Shown here: positions 1-8,746 of the stretch, piece after piece
Layout of the letters: every line of letters starts with the position of its first letter
Numbering within the stretch: position 1 is the first letter of the stretch
Source of the DNA: an uncultured Alphaproteobacteria bacterium
GTDB lineage: Bacteria > Pseudomonadota > Alphaproteobacteria > HIMB59
Assembly: GCA_902527045.1 (NCBI GenBank)
Contig: CABZNL010000009.1
Location: forward strand, 1-53,915
Direction of reading: 5' to 3'
Length of the DNA: 53,915 nucleotides
Program-made: the position numbers and the translations under genes
The notes under the pieces: model-generated
Databases searched by the model: none
What the model was told of the DNA's origin: nothing
Seen by the model: only the letters and a program-made list of their open reading frames with translations

Positions 1-420
1 CATGACATATGCTCAAGATTATTGAAAGGTTTCATTATTTGGATTGAAATAAATGATAGCAAAGAAAAAGCATCAATTCTAGATAATGCATTTCAATTTA
101 AAACATCTATCTTAGAACAAGATAAATCAACACTTCAAAAAAAATACTTTATATCACCACAGAATTTATCAAAAAAAGAAGCAAGTGCTCTCTTGCTCCA
201 GTGGAAAGATACTTTTTCCACATTAGTTAATTCAAATGTAGATAGATTATCAAAGGACTCTTTTAAGATTTGGTTTTTAAGTTTAGCATCATATTCGATT
301 CCAGAATTAGAAAAGGATGCAAATGAATTATGGTCAAAACTTTTAGAGGGTGTTGAATATTGTAATAAATTTTCCATTAAAGATGTTCCATATCCACTCA
401 ACACTATTTCAAAGAATTAA
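1..420 (+). CDS. Hypothetical protein, 5' end outside window
   Basis: The frame is open from base 1 to the stop at 418-420, so the true start probably lies before the window; a TTG at 22 is the only plausible internal start. The visible part (about 139 residues) is soluble, rich in Lys, Ser and Phe, probably mostly helical, with no signal peptide or metal motif. I do not recognise the family. It ends 4 bases before the next gene, so the two are probably cotranscribed. Confidence 0.5.
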   Translation, partial: HDICSRLLKGFIIWIEINDSKEKASILDNAFQFKTSILEQDKSTLQKKYFISPQNLSKKEASALLLQWKDTFSTLVNSNVDRLSKDSFKIWFLSLASYSIPELEKDANELWSKLLEGVEYCNKFSIKDVPYPLNTISKN

Positions 421-424
421 ATCA

Positions 425-1027
425 ATGTTAAAATCCATTATGTTTAAGACATTATTCACGGCTAGTATGTTTTTTTGTTTGAATGCACAATCAAATGAGC
501 TTTTTGGTTATAAACTTTATGAGGACATTTTAAAATATGAAAATGACGGCAGTATTAAATTAAAGAAAGGTAATATTGAGAGCATCTCTATCAACGAGGG
601 TAACGTTTTAATAGCAAATAAATATCTTAATGAATACACATTAAAATCAACAAAAACAGGAAATATTTATGAAATTCATGGATCAAATAATCTATTGCAA
701 TTAAGTCCTGTTGAGTGCCTTGGCATCCAAGATAGTTTTATTAATTCATTTCAAAAGAAAAACATTGAATCATTTCGAACAGAAGTAAGACAATTTCCAA
801 ATAAACTTAAAAGTAAAACAACTTGGGAAATTTATCTTAGCAATAGATCTAACAATAGTGAGTTAATTTTTTCGGTTACTTGTGACTATAGCTTTAATAA
901 TAGGAGAATGGATATAATTTTAAGTGATGGCAATTATTTAAGTGATGAAAATTCAAAGTATGAAAATTTACTTGATGAAAATAAAGAAAATATTTCTAAA
1001 GAAGAAATTGATACTAGTGGAATTTAG
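425..1027 (+). CDS. Predicted secreted protein of unknown function
   Basis: A 200-residue protein starting at ATG 425; a second ATG at 440 is also possible. I chose this start because residues 1-24 form a Sec-type signal peptide (MLKSIMFK, a hydrophobic stretch, then LNAQS before the mature chain). The same frame is open upstream to 350 but that part overlaps the preceding gene. The mature part has two cysteines in ECLG and TCDY that could pair, and an acidic, Lys-rich C-terminus. No known family recognised; likely periplasmic. It overlaps by 14 bases the convergent small gene on the other strand. Confidence 0.6.
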   Translation: MLKSIMFKTLFTASMFFCLNAQSNELFGYKLYEDILKYENDGSIKLKKGNIESISINEGNVLIANKYLNEYTLKSTKTGNIYEIHGSNNLLQLSPVECLGIQDSFINSFQKKNIESFRTEVRQFPNKLKSKTTWEIYLSNRSNNSELIFSVTCDYSFNNRRMDIILSDGNYLSDENSKYENLLDENKENISKEEIDTSGI

Positions 1028-1241
1028 TAACTAAAGATAACATATTGATAATTATATAAGACTTTATGTCAGATTTGAGTTGATCATAAGTCTCAGGTAA
1101 TTTATCACTAAGCTGGAAAGCAAAGTCTATAATCTCATAAGCTTCCTCTTTCCTCATATAAATCTCATTACATAAATCAATTGCTAGTTTTTCTCTTACT
1201 AAAATTAAGGCTGCTAAAGATTTTTTTTGATCTCTTACCAT
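1014..1241 (-). CDS. Small hypothetical protein
   Basis: A 75-residue protein read from ATG at 1241. The frame extends further upstream, but that would run through the gene at 1243-1761, whose stop codon lies next to this start, so translational coupling is likely. The sequence is soluble and helical (MVRDQKKSLAALILVREKL). No family recognised. Its 3' end overlaps the convergent gene at 425-1027. Confidence 0.45.
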   Translation of the reverse strand: MVRDQKKSLAALILVREKLAIDLCNEIYMRKEEAYEIIDFAFQLSDKLPETYDQLKSDIKSYIIINMLSLVTKFH

Positions 1242-1242
1242 A

Positions 1243-1761
1243 TTAGTCTTTTTTTGTAGGCTTCTTGAGTTGCATCCCAGTTCCACCAAGTTGCATACCA
1301 CCAGAACCTTTACATAAACTTTTCTTTTCCTTGTCACACTTTTCTATCTTCTTCTCTTTTTTCTCTTCTTTTTTGGCAACCTCTTTTTCTTCATTATTTT
1401 CATTAGATTTTTCTGATTGTTTTACAGTTTTAGCATCTGAGGAAGGCTCGACATTTTGAACTGTGTTGAAAGATCCAACCTGAATATTCGAAAGCATTTC
1501 TATTATTTGATCTTGTTTTGATTGTTTATCACTCTGTTTTGCTTTCCAAGATTTTGGTAGTTTTAAATCGATACAACTCTCAGAACCACAAAAAAGGACA
1601 TCCCCAGTTTCATTATCAAATAAAAAACCACCACAATTTTCAACACCTTTTTGAGTGCAATTTGGTATGTGCATCTCATACTCAGCATTCAAATTCAACG
1701 ATAATAATGGCAAACTTATAAGAAGTGCAAAAATATATTTCATTAACTTATAATGTATCAT
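1243..1761 (-). CDS. Predicted secreted Lys/Glu-rich protein
   Basis: Up to 172 residues; ATG at 1743 (MKYIFALLISLP) may be the real start because it puts a compact signal peptide ending LNLNA at the N-terminus. The first part of the mature protein has four cysteines (PNCTQKG, ENCGG, LFCGS, ESCIDL), then a linker, a strongly charged Lys/Glu stretch (about residues 110-147) and a Gly/Met/Gln/Leu tail in which GGMQL and GTGMQL repeat before KKPTKKD. This suggests a periplasmic disulfide-containing domain with a flexible basic tail. Function unknown. Confidence 0.55.
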   Translation of the reverse strand: MIHYKLMKYIFALLISLPLLSLNLNAEYEMHIPNCTQKGVENCGGFLFDNETGDVLFCGSESCIDLKLPKSWKAKQSDKQSKQDQIIEMLSNIQVGSFNTVQNVEPSSDAKTVKQSEKSNENNEEKEVAKKEEKKEKKIEKCDKEKKSLCKGSGGMQLGGTGMQLKKPTKKD

Positions 1762-1785
1762 TTGTATAAAAAATTTTTAAATCTT

Positions 1786-2400
1786 TTATTCATATTTAAA
1801 ACTCTCACCAGGTAATGTTGATTTCATAAAATCATTCTTAGTAATATTTTCTAACCATTTTTTTAATTTAATATTATTTTCTCCCCAAGTATCAGTAAAT
1901 CTAAAAGATGTGTAGTCTAATGCACATGCAACAGAAATTTGATCAATTGTTAAATTATCAGTTACGAACTCATCATATTTTCCTTCAATCCAATCTATGG
2001 ATCTTAAAATTTTTTTCTCATATCGTTCTATAGATATTTGTCTTTGCTCTAATTCTGGTATAGCTGACATCTCTATATAACGATTAACTGCATTTTCCAT
2101 AATTCCATTTGAAACACTTATCATTGTCATACTTTCCCAATAACGATCTTTTGGATATATAGAGTCTTTTTTTGAAATACTATCAAAGTACAAACAAATA
2201 TTGTCACTGTCTGTGATCGTCTTATCACCAACTATTAAAGTAGGAACTTGTCTTAATGGATTAAATTTATCTAGAAATCTTGATTTATAAATATTTATCT
2301 TTTCTTCTTTATGAGCTACCTCTAATACAAGAGTAGATACTTTACATTTTCTTCCAAAAGGAGAAGTAGGCCCATTATATAGTAAAGGTATATCTGACAT
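1786..2400 (-). CDS. Glutathione S-transferase family protein
   Basis: A 204-residue protein with the thioredoxin-like N-terminal domain of GSTs: the first strand is followed by GPTSPFGRKCKV (catalytic Ser/Thr region), then the cis-Pro turn VPTLI and the glutathione-binding TDSDNI (residues about 50-70). The helical C-terminal domain follows. GSTs conjugate or bind glutathione in the cytoplasm; the substrate cannot be read from sequence. It begins directly after the stop of the biotin-carrier gene, so it is the last gene of the leftward transporter/carboxylase operon. It may detoxify or process a pathway intermediate, but that is inference from position only. Confidence 0.8.
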   Translation of the reverse strand: MSDIPLLYNGPTSPFGRKCKVSTLVLEVAHKEEKINIYKSRFLDKFNPLRQVPTLIVGDKTITDSDNICLYFDSISKKDSIYPKDRYWESMTMISVSNGIMENAVNRYIEMSAIPELEQRQISIERYEKKILRSIDWIEGKYDEFVTDNLTIDQISVACALDYTSFRFTDTWGENNIKLKKWLENITKNDFMKSTLPGESFKYE

Positions 2401-2631
2401 TTAATCTATGACAATAGCAACAGTACCAGGGCTTACACCCTCTTGATCGCTCCTAATGTTAACTTGAGTTATTGTCCCACTAACTGGTGCGTTATGGTTG
2501 ACCTCTGATTTCATAACTTCCATAATAAATAATATATCGCCCTCATTTACTTCATCACCAACTTCAACTAAAACTTTCCATATGTTACCGGGAACCGAAG
2601 TTAAAACTTCTGTAGACATATTATATGACAC
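2401..2631 (-). CDS. Free-standing biotin carrier (biotinyl/lipoyl attachment) domain
   Basis: A 76-residue single domain. Residues 37-43 read MEVMKSE, the biotin-attachment loop with Lys41 as the modified residue (classical form EAMKM). Flanking glycines (VGDEVNEGD and the later PVSGTI) fit the beta-hammerhead fold. It would shuttle a carboxyl group between the biotin carboxylase (8743-10245) and the PxpB/PxpC carboxyltransferase-like pair. Its first 11 bases overlap the end of pxpC, so the two are translationally coupled. In urea carboxylase this domain is fused at the C-terminus; here it is separate. A lipoyl carrier is less likely given the partners. Confidence 0.85.
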   Translation of the reverse strand: MSYNMSTEVLTSVPGNIWKVLVEVGDEVNEGDILFIMEVMKSEVNHNAPVSGTITQVNIRSDQEGVSPGTVAIVID

Positions 2632-3589
2632 TCCCCATTGAACAGATGGAGGTTTGCTCAGATCTCATCTCCTGAGCGTCTTGCACACTAATTTCTATAA
2701 ACTTGAATTTTTCATTTGGTTTTGCTTGTCCTAATTTCCAAAAAGAGGCCGATGGAACAGTAAAAGGCACAATGAATCCACCCATACTAGGCCCATCATT
2801 AACAAGAATTATCGGTGTTTGACCTGCCAAATTAATACCACCAATAGGATAACCCTGATCGATGATATTTGAGGGTTCATAGCCATGTTCAGGAGATTTA
2901 TTTGTAGCTTTTTCAGTAAAAGTTAATGTGGGTCCATCCAACCTAAATCCAGTGCGATCACTTCTTGCTTGAAGTTTCCACTCTGCATTTAGAAATGTGT
3001 CATATCCTTCGTCGTCAAGCCAATCATCATTTGGCCCCCTAACAACCTCAATTTCCCAAATACCACTATTGCTAATATCTGGAATTGACTCAGTTCTAAT
3101 TTTTCTTCCGATCTTACCATTTGATTGACCTAAAGGAACTCTTTGACCGTCTTTTAAAGCATGACCTTCAATACCACCAACACCTGCTTTGTGAAAAGTT
3201 GATTGAGAGTTTAGCCATTTTTCCGACACAATGCCTCCAGCAAAAGACACGTAAGATCTTGCACCAGATACTGTAAAACCCATTTCAAGAGTTTGTCCAG
3301 ATTTTACTAAAACACTCTCCCACATAGGAATTGAAGTACCATTTATTTTGGGTTGCATATCTGCACCACAGACCGCAATGACGTGATCTTTTTCAAATTT
3401 TAAAGTTGGACCAGTGTACTGACACTCAAGTGCTGCAAAACTCTCCTCATTACCTACAAGTAAATTGGCAAGTCGAAAAGACCAACTATCCATTGGCCCT
3501 GAGGGAGGAAACCCTTGGTTAAGATAACCAACTCTCCCGGGATAATCTTGCACTGATGTTTCTAGTCCTTGTTTAATAACTTCAAACAT
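2621..3589 (-). CDS. pxpC: 5-oxoprolinase subunit C / biotin-dependent carboxyltransferase-like protein (KipA/PxpC family)
   Basis: A 322-residue protein of normal family length. The N-terminus GLETSVQDYPGRVGY...GPMD followed by LANLLVGNEESFAALE is the signature of KipA/PxpC (allophanate hydrolase subunit 2). In the 5-oxoprolinase PxpABC it forms the catalytic heteromer with PxpB; the same fold is the second half of the carboxyltransferase region of urea carboxylase. Cytoplasmic. It follows pxpB with no spacing and overlaps the biotin carrier, which argues for a biotin-dependent reaction. Substrate uncertain: a lactam, 5-oxoproline or another amide-type nitrogen compound. Confidence 0.88.
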   Translation of the reverse strand: MFEVIKQGLETSVQDYPGRVGYLNQGFPPSGPMDSWSFRLANLLVGNEESFAALECQYTGPTLKFEKDHVIAVCGADMQPKINGTSIPMWESVLVKSGQTLEMGFTVSGARSYVSFAGGIVSEKWLNSQSTFHKAGVGGIEGHALKDGQRVPLGQSNGKIGRKIRTESIPDISNSGIWEIEVVRGPNDDWLDDEGYDTFLNAEWKLQARSDRTGFRLDGPTLTFTEKATNKSPEHGYEPSNIIDQGYPIGGINLAGQTPIILVNDGPSMGGFIVPFTVPSASFWKLGQAKPNEKFKFIEISVQDAQEMRSEQTSICSMGSVI

Positions 3590-4852
3590 TTAAAACTTTT
3601 TATTGTAATCTATCTTGGACAACCAGTTTTTGTATTTTTTTATAGAAAACTTATGCTCTTCAATTAAATCATATCGATATGATTTATCTTCAACTTTTTT
3701 TTCAATCATTTCAAACTCATCATAATCACAAGGTACAAATTTAATTCTATCTCCCGGCCTAAATAGACAAATACTATCTTTGAAAACATCAAAATTCTTG
3801 TCAGGATCCCAAATGGGTATAGGAGTCCTCCCAAAAATTTGATAACCTCCAGGTAGCCTGTCAGGATAAATAGCTGTGGACGATCCCCCCATACCCACAG
3901 TTCCTTTTGGTGTCCATGTTCTAGGTGGGTTATACTTTGGAGCGGTTAATTTGCACCTAGGGTCAAGCGGCATTGTAAATGGTAAACCAGGCCAAAAACC
4001 AAGCGAAGCCACCCAATATTCAGTTCCAGAGTGAACTCTCACAAAATGATTAACATCATCTAATTGATTTAATTCTGTAATGAACTCAGGATCTGGCTTT
4101 TTCATTGTGATTTTAGCTATATAGTCTTCAATGGCTTCTTTTGTCCATTTGTCAAGATAGACAGTCGGGAAATGAAAAAGTCTGCTATTTACGACAGTAT
4201 CATCATTATCTTTCATATCTTTAAGCAATGATTTCAATTCATTAATTAAATCTTGATAGCCGATATCATCTGGATTGTAGTGAACTATCATTGAGGCAAA
4301 ACATGGGAGTGTTTCGTAAACTCCCTTAATATTTGCTGTCTTAATTAAGTTTGATAGCCCCTGCGCTTTAAAGTTCAATTCTAAATTCATTACATTCCCA
4401 AATTCTATTAATAAATACTTATCACCACCTGGTAAAAACTTTGGCTCAGGGTAAATTCCTTGAAATATCTCTAAGGTTTTCTCTTTTGTTACATTTGAGT
4501 CCAAATTGGGATAAGAGCCGTCTTCGTTTATATGCTTTTTAACAGAGAGCTTACTGACATTTAATTTAGGTTGGGAAATATTATGAGGATACATATTTTT
4601 AAAACTAGCATAATCATCGACATCGAGTTGTGAGAATAAAATATCATCAAGCTTTTTTGATTTATCTTGAGACAAATGACTCTCTAAATTTTCAAATTTT
4701 GAAATCTCGTGATTTAAATAATTAAATTTAATATTATTGTTTTCTTGTTGCGAGGAACCTATTTTGTTTTTTTTTAATAACTCATCTTTAGGATTGGTTA
4801 AATCTATTTGCTGAAATAAATCTAAATCTGTATTTTTATATTCTTGAACCAT
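3590..4852 (-). CDS. pxpB: 5-oxoprolinase subunit B-like protein (KipI/PxpB family) with long N-terminal extension
   Basis: A 420-residue protein. From about residue 137 onward it matches the KipI/PxpB (allophanate hydrolase subunit 1) domain: PGGDKYLLIEFG, GFWPGLPF, and near the end PGGYQIFGRTPIPIW. The last motif resembles the form I remember from urea carboxylases more than the PGGW form of ordinary KipI. The first 137 residues are hydrophilic, Asn/Lys/Asp-rich and match nothing I know; normal PxpB proteins are roughly 220-240 residues. It sits between the transporter ATPase and pxpC. Expected to form the carboxyltransferase/hydrolase core with PxpC. Confidence 0.82.
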   Translation of the reverse strand: MVQEYKNTDLDLFQQIDLTNPKDELLKKNKIGSSQQENNNIKFNYLNHEISKFENLESHLSQDKSKKLDDILFSQLDVDDYASFKNMYPHNISQPKLNVSKLSVKKHINEDGSYPNLDSNVTKEKTLEIFQGIYPEPKFLPGGDKYLLIEFGNVMNLELNFKAQGLSNLIKTANIKGVYETLPCFASMIVHYNPDDIGYQDLINELKSLLKDMKDNDDTVVNSRLFHFPTVYLDKWTKEAIEDYIAKITMKKPDPEFITELNQLDDVNHFVRVHSGTEYWVASLGFWPGLPFTMPLDPRCKLTAPKYNPPRTWTPKGTVGMGGSSTAIYPDRLPGGYQIFGRTPIPIWDPDKNFDVFKDSICLFRPGDRIKFVPCDYDEFEMIEKKVEDKSYRYDLIEEHKFSIKKYKNWLSKIDYNKKF

Positions 4853-4857
4853 TGAAT

Positions 4858-6642
4858 TTAAAAATATTTAACTTTAATTTTTTCTTTGCTCTTGGTTTTA
4901 TCTGTAAAATCTACTACTTTGACATTTGTAGGCACTGTCGGTTTAATTATTTTATTTTGAATTTCTGCATTACCATTGGCTTTGCGATTTGAATTTTGCA
5001 CACTTGATAAATTATTATCACTAGATTTTTTTTGAGTATGACCAAACATTCCCTCAAGAATTGTATTTGGATTGATATCCTCTTTCTCAAAAGTCTCAAA
5101 TATACTCCCATCCCGAAAAACTAAAACTCGATGACAGAGTCCTATAAATTCCTCGAGTTCACTTGATAGAAATATTGCTGTACCACCATCATTTACAAAA
5201 ATTCTAAGGTATTTATATAAGTCTCGTTTTGCGCCGACATCAATACCTCTCGCTGGATCGTTAAGTATGAGTATTTTTGGAGTTGTTGTGAAAGCTCTGG
5301 CAATCATGACTTTTTGCTGATTTCCGCCACTCAATGAGGTAATTAGATTATTTTTTGGACCTGTTTTAATACTTAACCTCTCTACTTCCCAATCAAAAAT
5401 ACCGTTTAATTCCATCCATTTAATAAAACCAATAAACCCACCAGACGTTTTAGATTGTTTTCCCTTGTATAATGGAATGACCATATTCTCATATATGCTC
5501 ATGTTAGGAAAAATACCCTCTTTTTTTCTATCTCCGGATACGTATCCAATTCCACTTTTCTTTGCATCTAATAAGCTATTTACAGTTGTATAATCTTTCT
5601 TTGTTCTTTCTCGTTCCTCATCAGACTGTTTAACAACTACTTCCCCGCTAAGTGGTTGATTGATACCAGCAAGAGCCTTAACAAAATTATCTTGTCCTTG
5701 TCCATCAAGTCCTGTGACTCCAAGTATCTCACCTTTAGGCAGGTCAAAGTTAATAACATCTCCATTGTCCCAAACTTTTAAATCTTTAGCAGACAGAACT
5801 ATTTCATCTGAGATTGAGTCTGGAGGTGTAGCTTTTATTTCTGATGCTGTAGAAAATTTTTTATCACCTGTCATGAGACCGAGAAGATTTTTCTCAGTAA
5901 TTTCATCTCCTGCTAAAACTCCAACATCAACCCCATCTCTCATAACCGTTGCTCTATCACTTATCCTTACTAACTCTGCAATTCTGTGAGTTACTATAAA
6001 AATTGCTGCACCTTGATCTCTTAAAGTTCTCATTTTTGCAAAAAGTCTTTCTGTAGAGTCAAAATCGAGTGCAGCTGATGACTCATCTAAAATTAATACT
6101 TTAGGATTTCTTAAAAATGCTCTACCAATTGTTATCCAAGCTTTCATACCAAGCGATAATTGACTTGCAATTGTATATGGATCAACAAATTCACCCGATA
6201 GTTCTAACATTATGGAAGCGGCTTTTTCGACCCTATCTCGATGTGCTAATTTTTTTCCAAAAAAAGAGTCATATCCAATAAATAAATTTTCATAAACAGT
6301 AGCTTCCTCAGCTATCATCACTTCTTGAAAAACTGTTGCGATGCCAACTCTTTGGGCTTCAATTGGTGAATTGGGTGATTGCCCCATTATAGACACTTTT
6401 CCTTTGTCCAAAGGCAAAACTCCTGAGATAACCTTTGCCAATGTACTCTTACCACATCCATTGCCACCAACAATGGCGTGTATTTCACCAAAGTTAGCTT
6501 TAAAATTTACTCCGTTTAGAGCTTTTGTTACACCAAAGGATTTTGATGCATCTTGAACGTAAATATCTCCTCCAACTTTGGAGGAGTTAGACTGTGCCCC
6601 ATTCCCGTTTGGGGCACTGTCCAAAGTTTTTTCTTCATTCAT
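4858..6642 (-). CDS. Sugar-type ABC transporter ATP-binding protein, duplicated NBD (RbsA/MglA-like)
   Basis: A 594-residue protein with two nucleotide-binding domains. Domain 1 (about 26-265) has Walker A GGNGCGKST and Walker B VLILDES. Its signature is unusual, LSLGMKAWITIGRAF where LSxGxxQ is expected. Domain 2 (about 280-525) has the degenerate Walker A typical of RbsA C-terminal halves (GLDGQGQDN) and a regular signature LSGGNQQKV. About 70 hydrophilic residues follow. It energises the two RbsC-like permeases at 10251-13919 together with the binding protein just upstream (12-base gap). The N-terminal 20 residues are polar and non-conserved. Confidence 0.9.
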   Translation of the reverse strand: MNEEKTLDSAPNGNGAQSNSSKVGGDIYVQDASKSFGVTKALNGVNFKANFGEIHAIVGGNGCGKSTLAKVISGVLPLDKGKVSIMGQSPNSPIEAQRVGIATVFQEVMIAEEATVYENLFIGYDSFFGKKLAHRDRVEKAASIMLELSGEFVDPYTIASQLSLGMKAWITIGRAFLRNPKVLILDESSAALDFDSTERLFAKMRTLRDQGAAIFIVTHRIAELVRISDRATVMRDGVDVGVLAGDEITEKNLLGLMTGDKKFSTASEIKATPPDSISDEIVLSAKDLKVWDNGDVINFDLPKGEILGVTGLDGQGQDNFVKALAGINQPLSGEVVVKQSDEERERTKKDYTTVNSLLDAKKSGIGYVSGDRKKEGIFPNMSIYENMVIPLYKGKQSKTSGGFIGFIKWMELNGIFDWEVERLSIKTGPKNNLITSLSGGNQQKVMIARAFTTTPKILILNDPARGIDVGAKRDLYKYLRIFVNDGGTAIFLSSELEEFIGLCHRVLVFRDGSIFETFEKEDINPNTILEGMFGHTQKKSSDNNLSSVQNSNRKANGNAEIQNKIIKPTVPTNVKVVDFTDKTKSKEKIKVKYF

Positions 6643-6654
6643 GTATTACTTAAA

Positions 6655-7815
6655 TTAAAGTAACGCTTCTCCATTATCAAAGAAATTATTTAAATATTCA
6701 TCACTTGCCCAGTTTTCAATTCCAACAGTTCTAAACTCACTTGAGTTTCTGTCACAATCTTCAGGAACAAAAGACTGAATGGTCTCTACATCTTCTTCAT
6801 ATGGAGGAACTAAAATAGATTGGATTTTCAGACCCTGACCTTTCATAGTTCTTAAAAGAACATTCATAGCAAACTCTGCATCATCTCCTGGAGGCCATGC
6901 ATAGACTGCTCTGTCAATAAAATCTGGATTATTTCTCCAGTAACAGAATGCTCCGATTTCTCCACCTAAAGCCATTGGCACCATGGGTCTACCTGATGAT
7001 TCGAGAGCATTAAGTGCTCCTGACTCACCTGAAGACTGAACTGCAAAACCATCAACTTGAGTTGTATTAGCTGATAGCCATTTTTGTAGTTCGGCTTGCG
7101 CTATCTGTGGAGTCCACATGTGTGCAATTTCTGCAACAACAGTAATGTCTGGATATTCTGCAAAACCGTCTAGCATACCTTGGTGCTGTGAGTCAGATGC
7201 TGATGTTCCTGGAATGCCTTCCATGATAATAACATTACCTTCACCACCAATAGTTTCTGCTAACCATTGTGCAATATAATATCCGGTTAATTTATAGTTA
7301 ACAGATGTGCTGATAGCATACTCTGAAGTTAAATAACCTGTCATTGATGCAGTTGGAACACCTTTTCCATATGCATATTCAATTGTAGGATTCAAAGCGA
7401 CAGGATTTGAGCAACAGACTATTAATCCATCAACTCCTTGATCAGTCAACTGTCTCATTTGTTGAATTTGAACTGCGTCTTTCAGGTTCGATTGGGTCAC
7501 AACGATATCGTTAAGAATACCTGCTTCCTTCATTTTAGGTAAGTAGTCACCGTATAATCTCTCCATCACACCTTTTCTCCATAGATTACCAGCGTATGAG
7601 CTTGCATAACCAATAGTCCAAGGAAGCGGTCTATCACTTTTCCAATCTCTGTATACACTTTCGCCAAGTGGCTGGTTAGGATCCATAAAGTCAGGATTAT
7701 AAACGAAGTCTCTAATGTCAGCTGGAATTTCATCTAAGATGTCCGCATTTAAGTTACCTGCAACACCAACAAAACTTACAGCTAAAATAGCTATGAACTT
7801 TTTAAGCAATGTCAT
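6655..7815 (-). CDS. Periplasmic substrate-binding protein of a ribose-type ABC transporter
   Basis: A 386-residue protein with a signal peptide (MTLLKKFIAILAV... ending NLNA-D). The mature part fits the type 1 periplasmic binding fold used by RbsB-like proteins (GYASSYAGNLWRKG near residue 70, then QMRQLTDQGVDGLIVCCSNP). The acidic mature N-terminus and the extra cysteines (for example FCYW and the CD pair late in the chain) are not typical of RbsB. Ligand not predictable; the genetic link to PxpABC, biotin carboxylase and BCCP suggests a nitrogen-containing ligand and not a plain sugar. A near-perfect Shine-Dalgarno (AAGGAGG) precedes the ATG. First gene of the leftward operon. Confidence 0.87.
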   Translation of the reverse strand: MTLLKKFIAILAVSFVGVAGNLNADILDEIPADIRDFVYNPDFMDPNQPLGESVYRDWKSDRPLPWTIGYASSYAGNLWRKGVMERLYGDYLPKMKEAGILNDIVVTQSNLKDAVQIQQMRQLTDQGVDGLIVCCSNPVALNPTIEYAYGKGVPTASMTGYLTSEYAISTSVNYKLTGYYIAQWLAETIGGEGNVIIMEGIPGTSASDSQHQGMLDGFAEYPDITVVAEIAHMWTPQIAQAELQKWLSANTTQVDGFAVQSSGESGALNALESSGRPMVPMALGGEIGAFCYWRNNPDFIDRAVYAWPPGDDAEFAMNVLLRTMKGQGLKIQSILVPPYEEDVETIQSFVPEDCDRNSSEFRTVGIENWASDEYLNNFFDNGEALL

Positions 7816-7960
7816 AGTTTTATCCTCCTTACTTATATATAAGTAATATTATAATATCTAAATTATCAAAAAAGTTATCAAAATTGTTCCAACATGTGGA
7901 AAAGATTTTCACATAAAAGCCTTATTTTCTGTAAATTAGTTAAGAGAAGGAATTTTTATT
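7816..7960. promoter_or_regulatory. Divergent control region between leftward and rightward transporter/carboxylase operons
   Basis: This 145-base spacer must hold both promoters. Seen directly: a 14-base perfect palindrome ACTTATATATAAGT at 7831-7844, an ATTATA at 7848-7853 (a TATAAT -10 box read leftward), two copies of TTATCAAAA near 7863 and 7875, and an interrupted palindrome TTCCA-5-TGGAA at 7887-7901. The leftward gene has AAGGAGG at about 7823-7829; the rightward gene has AGAAGGA just before its ATG. No clear -35 box is visible. The palindromes could be operators, but no regulator gene is nearby. Confidence 0.45.
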
Positions 7961-8746
7961 ATGGTTGATTTGAACTGCGATATGGGCGAAGGCTTTGGTA
8001 TTTACTCATTTGCTGATGATGAAGAAATAATGCCATTTATTGATGCTGCTAATGTGGCTTGTGGCTTTCACGCATCAGACCCAAACACAATGAGAAAAAC
8101 AGTCGAACTTGCAAAAAAATATAATGTAAAAGTTGGCTCTCACCCAGCTTACCCAGATCTTGTGGGTTTTGGTCGAAGACCAATGAAGATGAAGCGAGAG
8201 GAAATAAAAAATTTGGTTATGTATCAAACAGGTGCGATTAAAGCTTTTTTAGATGAGTTTGGTATGCCATTGAACCATATTAAACCACATGGATCGTTAT
8301 ATGGTGTCTCTGCAAAAGAAGAGGATGTGGCTCATGGAATTGCTGATGCAGCTGAAATTTTTAATGTTGGCATTTTCGGTATGGTTAATACCTTTCATGA
8401 AAAGGTGTACAAAGAAAGAGGAGTGAAATTTTATGGAGAATTTTACTCAGACTTGGAGTACGATGAAACAGGATATTTGGTTATCGCTAAGGGTCGAAAT
8501 AAATATTATCCAACTGATAGAGCTGTAGAGCGTTGCTTAAGAGCAATGAATGAAAATAAAGTTGAGACTGTTCAAGGAAATGATGTGGTTGTTGGATGTG
8601 AAACAATTTGTGTTCACTCTGATACTCCAAATGCAGTAGAAATCTTAAAAGCTCTCAGAGAAAAAATATCCTCTGAAAAAAAAATACCTCAAAAAACTTC
8701 TAATGGTACTCATACCAAAATGCCTTATATTGTTGATAAGAAATGA
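7961..8746 (+). CDS. pxpA: 5-oxoprolinase subunit A (LamB/YcsF family)
   Basis: A 261-residue protein with the full LamB/YcsF signature: DLNCDMGEGFG at the start, ANVACGFHASDP (about 31-42), VGSHPAYPDLVGFGRR (about 58-73) and KPHGSLY. PxpA is a cytoplasmic TIM-barrel-type subunit that works with PxpBC in ATP-dependent cleavage of 5-oxoproline to glutamate. The gene lies on the opposite strand from pxpBC but starts the operon that carries the biotin carboxylase, with a 4-base ATGA overlap. The C-terminal 25 residues are basic and variable. Confidence 0.92.
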   Translation: MVDLNCDMGEGFGIYSFADDEEIMPFIDAANVACGFHASDPNTMRKTVELAKKYNVKVGSHPAYPDLVGFGRRPMKMKREEIKNLVMYQTGAIKAFLDEFGMPLNHIKPHGSLYGVSAKEEDVAHGIADAAEIFNVGIFGMVNTFHEKVYKERGVKFYGEFYSDLEYDETGYLVIAKGRNKYYPTDRAVERCLRAMNENKVETVQGNDVVVGCETICVHSDTPNAVEILKALREKISSEKKIPQKTSNGTHTKMPYIVDKK

